64,000 nucleotides of DNA, taken from BJHQ01 sp964654285 (GTDB lineage Bacteria > Planctomycetota > UBA11346). Where the stretch lies: contig CAZZJC010000016.1 in the NCBI GenBank assembly GCA_964654285.1, positions 26,969-90,968 on the forward strand. The letters run 5' to 3'. Of the stretch, positions 52,790 to 62,679 are shown piece after piece. Every line of letters begins with the position of its first letter. The stretch's first letter is position 1. The notes below the pieces were generated by a model, which did not search any database, was not told the origin of the DNA, and worked only from the letters and a program-made list of their open reading frames with translations. A program made the position numbers and the translations under genes.

Positions 52790-53649
52790 TGGTCCCGGTC
52801 GTCCTGCCCAGTTCCGGTGATCCATTCCATCTAGCTCAATCACTGCGTTTCCGCTGGCATCAGGGCGGAGTGGGTGCGGCGGTCTCGAATGCACGCGTGC
52901 GTCGCGTGTCGCCGCTCTTCCATCTCGTCGCCTTGATCGAGGGGACCTTCCGCTATCGGATCGCCGATGGGCCGGAACGCCGCCTGTCGCCGGGATCCGG
53001 CCTGCTCCTGGTGCCCGGGCTGGTCCACGACCTGGTCTGGTCCGAAGCCAGTTTCGGCTGGATCGATTGGACCTGGTCGATCGGGGCGGGCCTGTCCGTG
53101 GAGCATCGCTACCGCTTCCCCGTCCTGATCGCTGAGGCGACCTGCGAACGCATCCTCGCCGCCGTGCAGGGTCTCAGTCGCATTTCTGCAACCAGTTCCG
53201 ACCCGCGGGACCAGGGCGAATCCCTGGTCGCCTTGGCCACCATCCAGGCGGCCCTCCTGGCGATGGCCGAGCCACGACCACCCGACCACGCCGTGGGTCG
53301 CCTCGCCCCGGCCCTGGAAGCCGTCGCCGCTGCGCCGCAGGATCAATGGCCCCGGGCCCGCCTCTGCCGCCTGACCGGGCTCAGTCCGATTGCGCTGACC
53401 AACGCGTTCCGCAGCGTCACCGGTCTTTCCCCTGCCCGTCATGTCGCCCGGGCCAGATTGATCCTCGCCCAGGAACTGCTGATCAGTTGCGATGACCCGC
53501 TTGAGCGCATCGCCTCGCGTTGCGGCTTCGCCGATGCGTACCACCTGGGGCGGCGTTTCAAATTCGCCTTCGGTGAAGCGCCCGGCACCTATCGACGTTC
53601 CCGGCGTAGCGCTGCTCCAATCCCGGGTCACCCCGGACGCCAGTCCTGA
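52789..53649 (+). CDS. AraC-family transcriptional regulator
   Basis: The 286-residue protein has an N-terminal cupin-like sensor (ALIEGTFRYRIADGPERRLSPGSGLLLVPG) and a C-terminal pair of helix-turn-helix motifs (WPRARLCRLTGLSPIALTNAFRSVTGLSPARHV and DPLERIASRCGFADAYHLGRRFKFAFGEAPGTYR). ATG 52789 is preferred to GTG 52762. Sugar-responsive AraC members regulate neighbouring catabolic genes, and the divergent ADP-ribosylglycohydrolase operon is the natural target here. Ligand unknown. Confidence 0.88.
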   Translation: MVPVVLPSSGDPFHLAQSLRFRWHQGGVGAAVSNARVRRVSPLFHLVALIEGTFRYRIADGPERRLSPGSGLLLVPGLVHDLVWSEASFGWIDWTWSIGAGLSVEHRYRFPVLIAEATCERILAAVQGLSRISATSSDPRDQGESLVALATIQAALLAMAEPRPPDHAVGRLAPALEAVAAAPQDQWPRARLCRLTGLSPIALTNAFRSVTGLSPARHVARARLILAQELLISCDDPLERIASRCGFADAYHLGRRFKFAFGEAPGTYRRSRRSAAPIPGHPGRQS

Positions 53650-53679
53650 TTCCCGCAGCAGTCACGAATCCTGCGGGAA
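53650..53679. terminator. Hairpin after the AraC gene
   Basis: TTCCCGCAG (53650-53658) and CTGCGGGAA (53671-53679) form a perfect 9-bp stem with a 12-base loop, just after the stop at 53649 and before the kinase gene on the same strand. There is no T-run. Confidence 0.5.
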
Positions 53680-53756
53680 GATGGCAATCCGGTTTCCTTG
53701 GGATCCCGAGGGCATCCCAGGGTTGGGCCGGCCATAACCGGCGTTAGCCTGCCACC

Positions 53757-56717
53757 ATGGGCCCCAAGCCCGGCGAACCGAAGCCCCCAGCCCCGAAGCG
53801 CGTCAGCGACACGGAAGTGTTGCCGTCGCTGCTGTACCCGTCGACCGGGATCGCGCGCGAGCCCCGGCGCATCGGGCCGTACCGGGTGGTGCGCGTGCTC
53901 GGGCGCGGCGGCATGGGCACCGTGTACCTGGGCGAGGTGGTGGAATCGTGCGCCGTGCCGATGGGGCGCGAGGTCGCGATCAAGGTGCTGCGCAAGGTCG
54001 ATGCGGATGAACGCAAGCGCTTCACCCGCGAGGTCGCCTACATGCAGGCGCTGCGCCATCCCGGCATCGTGCGGGTGATCGATGTCGGCGAGCACGACGG
54101 CCGCCCCTACCTGGTGATGCCGCTCATCAGCGGCCGGCTGATCGACGACCTGATCGCCGAGAACCTGCGCAAGCAGGGCCAGGGCGGGATCGACCTGCGC
54201 CTGGCGGCGGAACTGATGATCCAGGCGCTGGAGGCGCTCCACGTCGCGCACCTGGCCGGGATCCTGCACCGCGACATCAAGCCGTCGAACATCATGATCC
54301 TGCCGGATGGCACGGTGAAACTCCTGGATTTCGGCCTGGCGATGTCGCTCGACCAGGAATCGCACCTGACCCAGACCGGGGCGGTGGTCGGGACGCCGGC
54401 CTACATGAGTCCGGAACAGGCCGGCGGCAGCCGCGGCGATCTGGGTCGACGTTCGGACATCTACAGTTGCGGCGCATGCCTCTACGAGATGGTCACCGGG
54501 CAGCAGCCGTTCAGCGCCGAGAACTCGGTCGCCCTCCTGCGGCGGATCATCGAGGATCCGGTGGTGCCGCCGTCGCGCCTGCGCCGCGACTGCCCGCCGG
54601 CGCTGGAGCAGATCCTGCTCACCGCGATGGCCAAGGATCCGCGCGACCGCCATCCCGCCGCCGAGGCCATGGCCGCCGATCTGCGCCGGTACCTGCGCGG
54701 CGAGCGGGTGCGCTGGACGCCGCCGGGCCGGATCCGTCTTGCGCTCCGTTTCGGTTGGCGCCATCGCCGGGCGATCGCCGCCACCGCCCTGATCGTCTTC
54801 ATCATCGTCACCGCCGGCGTGGTGGTGGTGCGGCGGGCGCTCAAGCAGCGCGACGCGCTGCAATTGGCGCAGGAGCAGCGCCAGGCGGCGGAGCAGCCGC
54901 CAGCGCAGCGGCCGTGGATCAAGGAGATCTACATCCCGGAATTGAAGGCCGAGCCGGCCCCGGCCAAAGCCGTGGCCGGGAGCGCGACGCCTCGGCTCGT
55001 CCCGCATCCCCTGCTGGGCAAGAACGTCCGCCATGCCGTGCTGCCGCCGGTCAGCGGTTCCGTGCGCCTGTCCGCCACGGTGGAGCCGCTTTCCGACACC
55101 TGGCAGGTCGAATTCATGCTCGCCGACCAGGACATGTACAAGGGCTACCGCCTGCGGCTGAACAGCGATCGCGCCAAGTTGTTCCGCGAATCGCAGGAGG
55201 TCGCCAGCTACGAGTTCAAGCGGCCGCAGACCCGTGGCCGGCTGCTCCATCTGCGCTTCACCCGCCTGGATGATGAGCTCATCGTCCAGTGCGCGGTCGG
55301 CGAGGGCGGCGCGTCGGTCATTCCGGCAGCGGCGGCGGTCAGTCCGCCACCCGTTCCGCCGCAGCCGACCGCGTCCGCAGCGCCGACGTCCACGCCGGCA
55401 TCCGGCGACGAGCTGCCCGAGATCATGCGCTTTCCCGATCTCCTGCCGATCGAGGGCACCAACGCGGACGGCATCTACATCGCTTTCGTCGCGGGCGATG
55501 GCAAGGCGCCCACGGATCCCAAGTCCACCGGCAAGGCCCCGGCCGACGCCGCCAGCAACCAGCCCGAGGCCAGGGTGTCGCGCATCCTCCTCGAACGCCA
55601 GAAGACCGACCTGCTGGTCAGCGCCCTCGCCCGTGCCGACACCCTGCGCCAGGACAAGAACTTCTCCAAGGCGCTGTCGCTCTACCAGGGTTTCCTGCGC
55701 GACCATCCCGACGCTCCGCAGGCCCGCGACGCCCTGCTGCGCAGCGCGATCTGCATGGAGGAGATCGCCAACCAGTCCACCGACCCCGGCGTCCGGACGC
55801 AGAACTTCGAAGAGGCCCTGAAGCAGTTCCAGGATGTCGCCGCCCGCAATCGCGACGACCCGCGCTATGCCCTGCTCGCCACCTTCCATGCCTGGTCGTG
55901 CGCCCTGAAGCTGGGCCGCAACGAGGAGGCCGAGCAGTACTTCGAGGCGGTGCGGGTGAAATACGATGTCGCCAAGCTGGCCGCGATCGTGCCCGAGGCG
56001 ACGCTCGCGGAACTGGTCAAGGACTACCTCAAGCGGGCGGAGCAGATCGCCCGCAAGGCCGAGGCCAGCGATGCGGGTGAGATGGAGCGCTCGGCGCGCA
56101 TGTACGCCACCGCCGCCGACATCAACACCACCTTCCGCAAGTCGCAGGCCCCGGCCACCGCCCAGGGCAACCTCGGTGCCGCCGACCTGTACCTCGCCCT
56201 GGGCCGCTGGGACGAGGCGATCGAGCGCTACGGCCGGGTCGCGCGCGAGAACCGCCTGCCGGTGGCGATCCGGATGCAGGCGCAGCTGGGCATCGCCGCC
56301 AGCGAGCGTCTGCGCGGGCGCCTGCCCGAGGCCGAGGACGCCTACACCGCCATCCTCAAGGACAAGGCGACCGAGGGGCTGACCGACATCCGCCAGACCG
56401 CCCGCCTCTGGCTGGGCGATCTGCTGTATCGGCCGGACAACGAGCAGGCGGCCATCGCCCGCTGGAAGGAATCGACCGAGCGCAAGAGCGTCGCCGGCCG
56501 GATCATGCAGCATCTCGTCGACCGCAAGGTGCCCATCCCGGTGACGGCGCAGGACATCGGCATGCAGAACGATAGCGCGTATTTCACCGCCCGGATCCTG
56601 TTTATGCTCAAGGACGACGACGGCTGGCGCGAACACCTCCAGGCCGCCGCCACCATCGGACCGGCCTACGAATGGCCGACTCCGCTCGCGCGCCAGCAGT
56701 TGAAATCTGAACGTTGA
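53757..56717 (+). CDS. Membrane-anchored Ser/Thr protein kinase with TPR-like extracytoplasmic part
   Basis: The 986-residue protein has a Pro-rich N-terminus, a kinase at residues about 42-310 (GRGGMGTVY, VAIKVL Lys, ILHRDIKPSN, LLDFGLA and AYMSPEQAGG), one membrane helix near 337-357 and a long C-terminal part. The latter has a LamG-like sandwich (about 410-530), an Ala/Pro linker and tetratricopeptide-like helices (about 620-930). Hanks-type kinases of this build are abundant in Planctomycetota. It may transduce a surface signal into phosphorylation. mnmA follows 80 bp later. Activation-loop length is normal, unlike the second kinase. Confidence 0.9.
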   Translation: MGPKPGEPKPPAPKRVSDTEVLPSLLYPSTGIAREPRRIGPYRVVRVLGRGGMGTVYLGEVVESCAVPMGREVAIKVLRKVDADERKRFTREVAYMQALRHPGIVRVIDVGEHDGRPYLVMPLISGRLIDDLIAENLRKQGQGGIDLRLAAELMIQALEALHVAHLAGILHRDIKPSNIMILPDGTVKLLDFGLAMSLDQESHLTQTGAVVGTPAYMSPEQAGGSRGDLGRRSDIYSCGACLYEMVTGQQPFSAENSVALLRRIIEDPVVPPSRLRRDCPPALEQILLTAMAKDPRDRHPAAEAMAADLRRYLRGERVRWTPPGRIRLALRFGWRHRRAIAATALIVFIIVTAGVVVVRRALKQRDALQLAQEQRQAAEQPPAQRPWIKEIYIPELKAEPAPAKAVAGSATPRLVPHPLLGKNVRHAVLPPVSGSVRLSATVEPLSDTWQVEFMLADQDMYKGYRLRLNSDRAKLFRESQEVASYEFKRPQTRGRLLHLRFTRLDDELIVQCAVGEGGASVIPAAAAVSPPPVPPQPTASAAPTSTPASGDELPEIMRFPDLLPIEGTNADGIYIAFVAGDGKAPTDPKSTGKAPADAASNQPEARVSRILLERQKTDLLVSALARADTLRQDKNFSKALSLYQGFLRDHPDAPQARDALLRSAICMEEIANQSTDPGVRTQNFEEALKQFQDVAARNRDDPRYALLATFHAWSCALKLGRNEEAEQYFEAVRVKYDVAKLAAIVPEATLAELVKDYLKRAEQIARKAEASDAGEMERSARMYATAADINTTFRKSQAPATAQGNLGAADLYLALGRWDEAIERYGRVARENRLPVAIRMQAQLGIAASERLRGRLPEAEDAYTAILKDKATEGLTDIRQTARLWLGDLLYRPDNEQAAIARWKESTERKSVAGRIMQHLVDRKVPIPVTAQDIGMQNDSAYFTARILFMLKDDDGWREHLQAAATIGPAYEWPTPLARQQLKSER

Positions 56718-56796
56718 AACCACGGGCGGCGTCGACCGGGGCAAGCCTGGACCGGGTTGCGCTGGCAGGATCGACGCATGGGCCAGACTCCGGCCC

Positions 56797-57894
56797 ATGC
56801 GCATCGCCGTCGGCATGTCCGGGGGAGTGGATTCCAGCCTGACCGCCGCCCTGGTGGCCGAGGCCGGGCATGAGGTCGTCGGCGTCACGATGAAACTGTG
56901 GCCGTGCGCGGAACTCGACGGCGGCTTCACCCGCACCGACGCCTGCTGTTCACCGAGCGAAACCATCGACGCGCGGTCGGTGGCGCAGAAGGTCGGCGCG
57001 CGGCACTACGTGGTCGACTTCGAAGACGGCTTCCGCCGCAACGTGGTCGACGGTTTCGTCGCCGACTACGCCCGTGGACTGACCCCGAACCCCTGCGTGC
57101 GCTGCAACGAGACGGTGAAATTCGGCGAACTCTGGCGCTGGGCCGAATCGGTCGGGGCGGAACGCGTCGCGACCGGCCACTACGCCCGGGTCGAACGCGC
57201 TCTCGACCGCTGGCTCCTGCGCACCGCCGTCGACAGCGGCAAGGACCAGACCTACTTCCTGTTCTCGCTCACCCAGGAACAGCTGTCGCGCGCCGAGTTC
57301 CCGGTCGGCGGCCTGACCAAGGCCGAGGTGCGCGAAGCCGCCCGCCAGCGCGGCCTGCCCACCGCCGACAAGGGCGAAAGCCAGGACATCTGCTTCGTGA
57401 ACGGCAGCGCCGCCGACTTCGTGCGCGCCGCCGCGCCGGACGCCTTCCAGCCGGGGGATTTCGTCCTGGCCGACGGGAGTCGGGTGGGCACGCACCGCGG
57501 CTTGCCGGCCTACACCATCGGCCAGCGCCATGGCCTGGGCATCGCCTGGTCGGAACCGCTCTACGTCGTGCGGCTTGATCCTGCCCGCAACCAGATCGTG
57601 GTCGGTCCGCGTGAGGCGCTGGACACCAGCGCGCTGCCGCTGACGGATCTCACCTGGTCTCCGGGGCTGCTGCCTGCGGAGGGGGTCGCGGTGCTGGCAC
57701 GCCTGCGCCACCGCGGGCGGCTCATCCCGGCGCGGGTGCTTCCGCGTTCCGGCACCGGCACCGGAGGACTGCCGAACGCCGAGGTGCGCTTCGACCAGCC
57801 CACCGCCCGTGCCGCCCCCGGACAGGCGTGCGTGCTGTACGACCCCACCGCCACCTGGTGCTGGGGCGGCGGCTGGATCGTGCCCGACGCCTAG
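56797..57894 (+). CDS. mnmA: tRNA 2-thiouridylase MnmA
   Basis: The 365-residue protein has the PP-loop GMSGGVDSSL, and the two reactive cysteines Cys100 (NPCVRCN) and Cys199 (SQDICFV), the latter at the E. coli position. TIGQRHGLGI is the conserved C-terminal domain motif. It adds sulfur to uridine 34 of tRNAs for Glu, Gln and Lys. The IscS/Tus relay genes are not in the window. ATG 56797 gives the usual N-terminus. Confidence 0.97.
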   Translation: MRIAVGMSGGVDSSLTAALVAEAGHEVVGVTMKLWPCAELDGGFTRTDACCSPSETIDARSVAQKVGARHYVVDFEDGFRRNVVDGFVADYARGLTPNPCVRCNETVKFGELWRWAESVGAERVATGHYARVERALDRWLLRTAVDSGKDQTYFLFSLTQEQLSRAEFPVGGLTKAEVREAARQRGLPTADKGESQDICFVNGSAADFVRAAAPDAFQPGDFVLADGSRVGTHRGLPAYTIGQRHGLGIAWSEPLYVVRLDPARNQIVVGPREALDTSALPLTDLTWSPGLLPAEGVAVLARLRHRGRLIPARVLPRSGTGTGGLPNAEVRFDQPTARAAPGQACVLYDPTATWCWGGGWIVPDA

Positions 57895-58056
57895 CGGCCG
57901 GGACTGGTATGGCGATCGGTTGGGATTCCCATTCGGGTCAAGCGGCTGGATGGTTGATCCGGTTCGCCTGCTTGCACCCACCACCGCCATGGGACCATGG
58001 CGCCTTCCACCCGATCGGCGCGCCGGCCCGGCGCCCCGATCCCTGCGAGGCGATCC

Positions 58057-59478
58057 ATGACCACGTCCATCCCCGGCGAAGAATGGCGGCAGCTCGACGA
58101 GGCCAGCCGGCTCTACGATCCCAAGTCCTTCTCGGCCGAGCTGGATGCCGCCCGCGCGCGCATCCGCCGCCTGCGCATGTCCGAGGTCGAACTCGTCATC
58201 CGCGACCGCCAGGGTCGCCCGGTGCCGAACCTGCGCCTGGACATCGTGCAGCAGAAGTCGGCCTTCGCCTGGGGCGATGCGCAGTGGGGGCTGTCGACCA
58301 TGAACCGCTTCCATATGGGCGACACCGACTGGGTGCGGCACTACACGCATCGCTTCACGGAATGCCTGAATGCGGCCAACTGCCTGACCTACTGGACCGA
58401 ACGGCCGCAGAACGACGGGCCGAAGCATGAGGAATTCCAAGGTGAACCCAAGCTCGACGAATTCGCCTGGCAGGTCGATTGGGCCCTGAAGAACGGGCTG
58501 GTGCCCAAGGGGCATCCGATCTTCTGGTCGCTGCCCAAGGCGGTGCCGGACTGGGTCAAACGCTATCCGTATCCGACCCAGCTCGTCTTCCTGGAGGCGC
58601 GCGTGCGCAGCCTGGTCGCCCGCTTCAAGGGCAAGGTGAAGATCTGGGACGCGATCAACGAACCGATGTGGGAGGCCGCCCTCAAGAACCTGCCCGACCG
58701 CCATTGGCCGCATCTGGAGGACCTCGGCAACATCGTCGAATACATCGCGCCGGTGCTGCGCTGGGCGCGGGAGGAGGACCCCGACGCCTGTTACGTCATC
58801 AACGACTACGGCATGGAGGTCGACCCACCCGGCCGCGACCTGCGCGCCAAGGATGGCAGTCCGGTGACGGCGCGGTCGCAGCGCAAGCGCTTCATCGAGC
58901 TGTTCCACCGCCTCGCCGACGCGGGCGCGCCGGCCGATGCCCTGGGCATGCAGTCGCACACCGGCGGCTGGATCACCCCCGGCGAGCAGAACGCCATCCT
59001 CGACGATTTCGCGACCGCCGGCGTGCCGCTGCACTACACCGAGTTCTGGGCTTCGACCGGCCATCTCGAAAAGGCCGGCCTCAAACCCGAGGTGGTGGCG
59101 CAGATGAAGGCGGAATACGTCGCCAACATCATCACCCTGGCCTACGCCCATCCGGCGGTGGAATCGTTCTTCTTCTGGGGCGGCATCACCGGCGAGCTGG
59201 GGTTCAAGAGCGACCACAACAGCGGCGGTCTGCCGACCTCCAGCAACAACCCGACCGTGGTCTACGAACGCGTGCGCAGGCTGCTGCGCCAGGAATGGTG
59301 GACGCAGGAGCAGGTCAAGACCGACGCGACCGGCACCGCCAAGCTGCGCGCCTTCCATGGCGAGCACAGCGTCCGCTATGAGATCGCCCCTGGCATGCCG
59401 GGTGGCCAGCGCATCGCGGTGGATCCCGCCCGGACCGGTCCGATCGCGCTGACGGTGCACCGGCCCGCAGGCGTTTGA
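58057..59478 (+). CDS. GH10-family endo-xylanase-like glycoside hydrolase without a signal peptide
   Basis: The 473-residue protein starts at ATG 58057 with GAGG seven bases upstream. The (beta/alpha)8 core has WDAINEPMWE with the acid/base Glu202, and LHYTEFWAS with the nucleophile Glu329, the spacing expected for GH10. QKSAFAWG and HPIFWSLPKAVPDWV are family patches. The N-terminal 70 residues include VELVIRDRQGRPVPNLRLDIVQ, a beta-sandwich-like extension. No signal peptide is present, so it may act on imported oligosaccharides or leave by another route. It stands alone between mnmA and kinase 2. Confidence 0.85.
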   Translation: MTTSIPGEEWRQLDEASRLYDPKSFSAELDAARARIRRLRMSEVELVIRDRQGRPVPNLRLDIVQQKSAFAWGDAQWGLSTMNRFHMGDTDWVRHYTHRFTECLNAANCLTYWTERPQNDGPKHEEFQGEPKLDEFAWQVDWALKNGLVPKGHPIFWSLPKAVPDWVKRYPYPTQLVFLEARVRSLVARFKGKVKIWDAINEPMWEAALKNLPDRHWPHLEDLGNIVEYIAPVLRWAREEDPDACYVINDYGMEVDPPGRDLRAKDGSPVTARSQRKRFIELFHRLADAGAPADALGMQSHTGGWITPGEQNAILDDFATAGVPLHYTEFWASTGHLEKAGLKPEVVAQMKAEYVANIITLAYAHPAVESFFFWGGITGELGFKSDHNSGGLPTSSNNPTVVYERVRRLLRQEWWTQEQVKTDATGTAKLRAFHGEHSVRYEIAPGMPGGQRIAVDPARTGPIALTVHRPAGV

Positions 59479-59616
59479 AGGGGTCTGCCGGCCTGGACCA
59501 CTCCTTGCAGCTCCTGCCTGGCGGCGGACTCGGGCCGGCTGCGTGTCACGCATGACGGTTCGCTCCACACATCCGGCCGACAGCAGGGTTGCGGCGGTCG
59601 GTGGGTCGGGGTATCC

Positions 59617-62600
59617 ATGTCCTTGGAACGACCTGCCATCGTGACCACCGCCACCATCACTCCTGGAAGCGCGCGCATCGCCGGCCGCTACAGTCTGCTC
59701 CGTCCGGCCGGGCGTGGCGCCACCTGCCACGTGTATGCGGCCTGGGATCATTTCCTCGAGCGCGAAGTCGCGGTGAAGATCCTGGACGAGGCGGTATCCA
59801 GGGATCCCGAAATCGTGTCCCGGTTCGAGTCCGAGATCCGCATCAGCGCGCGTCTGATGCATCCCGGCCTGGTCGCGGTGTATGAGGCGGCGACCACGCC
59901 GGAGGGCGCGCGCTGCTATTTCATGTCGCTGGTGAAGGGCCACACCCTGGAACGCCGTATCGATGAACTGCGCAATGGCGCCGGCGACCATTGGACGCTG
60001 TTCCCGCTCATCGATCGGCTGACCCTGTTCCTCAAGATCCTCGAGATCATCGCCTACGCCCACAGCCGCGACATCGTGCACCGCGATCTCAAGCCGGCCA
60101 ACATCATCGTCGGCCAGTACGGCGAGGTCTGGGTGCTCGACTGGGGTCTGGCGCGCAGCCTGCGCGAGCAGGATCCCGAGATCGAGGCCGCCTACGACGA
60201 GATGTTCGAGCAGGTCGCCGGCGCGCGGGCCGATGCGGCGACGGTGATCATGCCGTCGCCCGGCACCGAAACGACTCCGGCCGCCGGCACGGCGGCGGTC
60301 GCGGCCCACGCGGAATCGACGCCGACGCCCAGGCCGGGAACCGCGAAGGTGCCGGAGCCGTCGAGCGCGCCGTTCCGGTCGTCGTCGAGCGCCAATCTGC
60401 CCCTGCCGGGCACCGCCAGCGCCCAGCGCCGGTCGAACCGCACCAGCGTCCGTTCGACCCAGTTCGGCCAGGTCATGGGTTCGCCCGCCTACATGTCGCC
60501 GGAGCAGGCCGGTGGCCACGCGCAGGCGGCGGACCAGCGCAGCGACATCTATTCCCTGGGGGTCATCCTCTTCGAGCTGCTGTCGCTGCATACGCCGGTC
60601 GAACTCGGCGAGCACGAACCGCTGGTCCGCCTGATCGAGCAGGTGAAGACCGGCAAGCGCAAGACGCTGACGGACTACTGGCCCGAGGCCCCGATGGCCC
60701 TGCGCACGATCTGCGAATGGGCGCTCGCGCTCGACACCCAGGACCGCTATCCGGACTGCCTGGTCTTCGCGCAGGAGATCCGCACCCTGCTCGCGCAGCT
60801 GTCGGCATCGTATGCCGAGCTGGAACGCCAGCGCCTGGCCAAGGAGCGCGAAGGCGCGTGGCTGGGCATGGGGCACTGGGAATTCGCGGCCAGCGCCGAT
60901 CCGGGGCCGTTCTCGGAACCGTCGTTCGCCCTCCAGGGCGAGGCGGTGGGCCAGGTCGGCCACCCCGAGCTCGGCGGCATGCTGCTCGGCGGCTATGGCC
61001 TCCAGGTCTATCCTCTCGGCGTGACCCCGGGCGACGATGTCCGCCTGTCGTTCGGCGTCGACGTGGTGAAGGGAGAGGAGCTCTGGGTCTTCATGCGCGG
61101 CCTGCCGCCGAACCCGGCCTACCAGTTCAAGCTCGGCGCCTATGGCGGCGACTGGCTGGCGATCTGCCGCGGCGATGGGCAGTCGGGGGCGATTTCGCCG
61201 GAGTACCTGACCCTGCGGCCGATGAACCGATCGCGCACCAGCACCCGGCTCAAGAGCGGCGGCGGCCGCCAGCCGCGCCAGGTGGTGTGCGAGGCCGTCG
61301 GTTCGCTGCTCACCCTCCGGATCGACGAAAGCCAGCCGCTGGTGGTGCGCGACCCGTTCCCGCTCGGCGCGCCGGCGGGCCTGCACCTGGCGATCGCGAC
61401 CTGGAACAGCCAGGCCCTGGTGCGGCACCTGCGGGTCGAGCGCCGCAAGAGCCCGCTCATGGTCCCGGCCTTCGTCATCGGCAACGAACTGCTGCGCCAG
61501 GGTCTGGTCGACGAGGCCATCGCCGGCTATCGCCGCTTCCTCAGCGAGCACGACCAGGGCGACCAGGCGGTCGAGGCGCGCTTCATGCTCGCCACCGCGC
61601 TCGTCCAGGCCGAGCGCCACGACGAGGCGGCGCAGGAGCTCAGCCTGTTCCTGTCCGCCAACATCGACCATCCGCTCGCCCAGGACGCGATCTTCGAACT
61701 CGCCCGCCTGCGCCTGATCCAGGGCGGCGGGGTCGCCAATCCCGACGCCCTGCGCCGCGCCATCCGCGAGATGCTGGCCTGGCAGGAATCCGGCGATGTG
61801 GTGCGCACGCGCTTCTGCATCTGGCTGCTCAAGCACCTGCGCAACCACCTGCGCGACCACGGCATCGATCCGGTGCTGGAGGCCGAGCTCGACCTCATCC
61901 GCCAGTTCGTGCGCGGTTCGCCCGACGAGGGTCCGCTCCTGCGCACGGTGTCGACCTCGTTCAGCTGGAACCTGCACTACCACGCCTCGCAGCTGGTCGA
62001 CGGCGAGGACTCCGCCGGTCTGCTCGCCCAGGCCGAGGCGGTGAAGCGCATCTGCCACCTCGGTTACGACCTGCGCCTGCGCGAGCAGCGCCTGCTGTCC
62101 GACTACCTCGAACTCGCGCGCCGGCTCGGCGCCGCCAACGATCCCGCCACCACCGTCATGCTGGTCGGACGCGGCGACGATCCGAACCAGCTCTTCGACT
62201 TCGTGCGCGACTGCCTGGCGCTGGCCTCGCTCGGCTGCTGCGAGCCGCTCCTGGCGGCCTTCGCTGGCGACGATCTCAATCCGGTCGAGCGCCTGCTGCG
62301 CGCCGGCCTCTACCTGCGCCAGGGCGATGACGAGCTCGCCAAGGCCGATCTTGAACACTGCTTCCGCCTCACCGACGTGCTGGAAACGCAGCGCACCTCC
62401 CTGGTCGTGCTGTTCGGCGCCCGCCTGGGCTGCTATGGCCTGGGGTACCTGCCCTGGGATCTGGTCGAGGGCGGCCTGGCGGTCATCAACGACCGCCTGC
62501 TCGCCACTCCGCTCAAGGCGCTCACCGCCTGGCTGGCCGAGAATCTCGGCCACAAGGCCGAGGCTGAAAAGCTCTACCGTGAATTGATGACGCCCGGTTT

Positions 62601-62652
62601 CGGCTACCTGGTCATCGGCCGCCAGGGCCTGGAACGCCTCGGGGTGGTGTAG
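59617..62652 (+). CDS. Soluble Ser/Thr protein kinase with activation-loop insertion and TPR-rich tail
   Basis: The 1011-residue protein has a kinase at about 22-385 with VAVKILDE, IVHRDLKPAN and VLDWGLARS (DWG in place of DFG, common in this phylum). Between DWG (about 174) and SPAYMSPEQA (about 288) lie roughly 105 residues, whereas 20-30 is normal. The insert is Ala/Pro/Ser/Thr-rich and has possible phosphorylation sites. The C-terminal 600 residues have a beta-sandwich-like part (about 430-600) and helical repeats (VDEAIAGYRRFLSEHDQG onward). No membrane helix is visible, so it is probably cytoplasmic. The UbiA gene follows 27 bp downstream. Confidence 0.9.
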   Translation: MSLERPAIVTTATITPGSARIAGRYSLLRPAGRGATCHVYAAWDHFLEREVAVKILDEAVSRDPEIVSRFESEIRISARLMHPGLVAVYEAATTPEGARCYFMSLVKGHTLERRIDELRNGAGDHWTLFPLIDRLTLFLKILEIIAYAHSRDIVHRDLKPANIIVGQYGEVWVLDWGLARSLREQDPEIEAAYDEMFEQVAGARADAATVIMPSPGTETTPAAGTAAVAAHAESTPTPRPGTAKVPEPSSAPFRSSSSANLPLPGTASAQRRSNRTSVRSTQFGQVMGSPAYMSPEQAGGHAQAADQRSDIYSLGVILFELLSLHTPVELGEHEPLVRLIEQVKTGKRKTLTDYWPEAPMALRTICEWALALDTQDRYPDCLVFAQEIRTLLAQLSASYAELERQRLAKEREGAWLGMGHWEFAASADPGPFSEPSFALQGEAVGQVGHPELGGMLLGGYGLQVYPLGVTPGDDVRLSFGVDVVKGEELWVFMRGLPPNPAYQFKLGAYGGDWLAICRGDGQSGAISPEYLTLRPMNRSRTSTRLKSGGGRQPRQVVCEAVGSLLTLRIDESQPLVVRDPFPLGAPAGLHLAIATWNSQALVRHLRVERRKSPLMVPAFVIGNELLRQGLVDEAIAGYRRFLSEHDQGDQAVEARFMLATALVQAERHDEAAQELSLFLSANIDHPLAQDAIFELARLRLIQGGGVANPDALRRAIREMLAWQESGDVVRTRFCIWLLKHLRNHLRDHGIDPVLEAELDLIRQFVRGSPDEGPLLRTVSTSFSWNLHYHASQLVDGEDSAGLLAQAEAVKRICHLGYDLRLREQRLLSDYLELARRLGAANDPATTVMLVGRGDDPNQLFDFVRDCLALASLGCCEPLLAAFAGDDLNPVERLLRAGLYLRQGDDELAKADLEHCFRLTDVLETQRTSLVVLFGARLGCYGLGYLPWDLVEGGLAVINDRLLATPLKALTAWLAENLGHKAEAEKLYRELMTPGFGYLVIGRQGLERLGVV

Positions 62653-62679
62653 CCCGGGCAGGCCGGTACTTTCCCGGCG

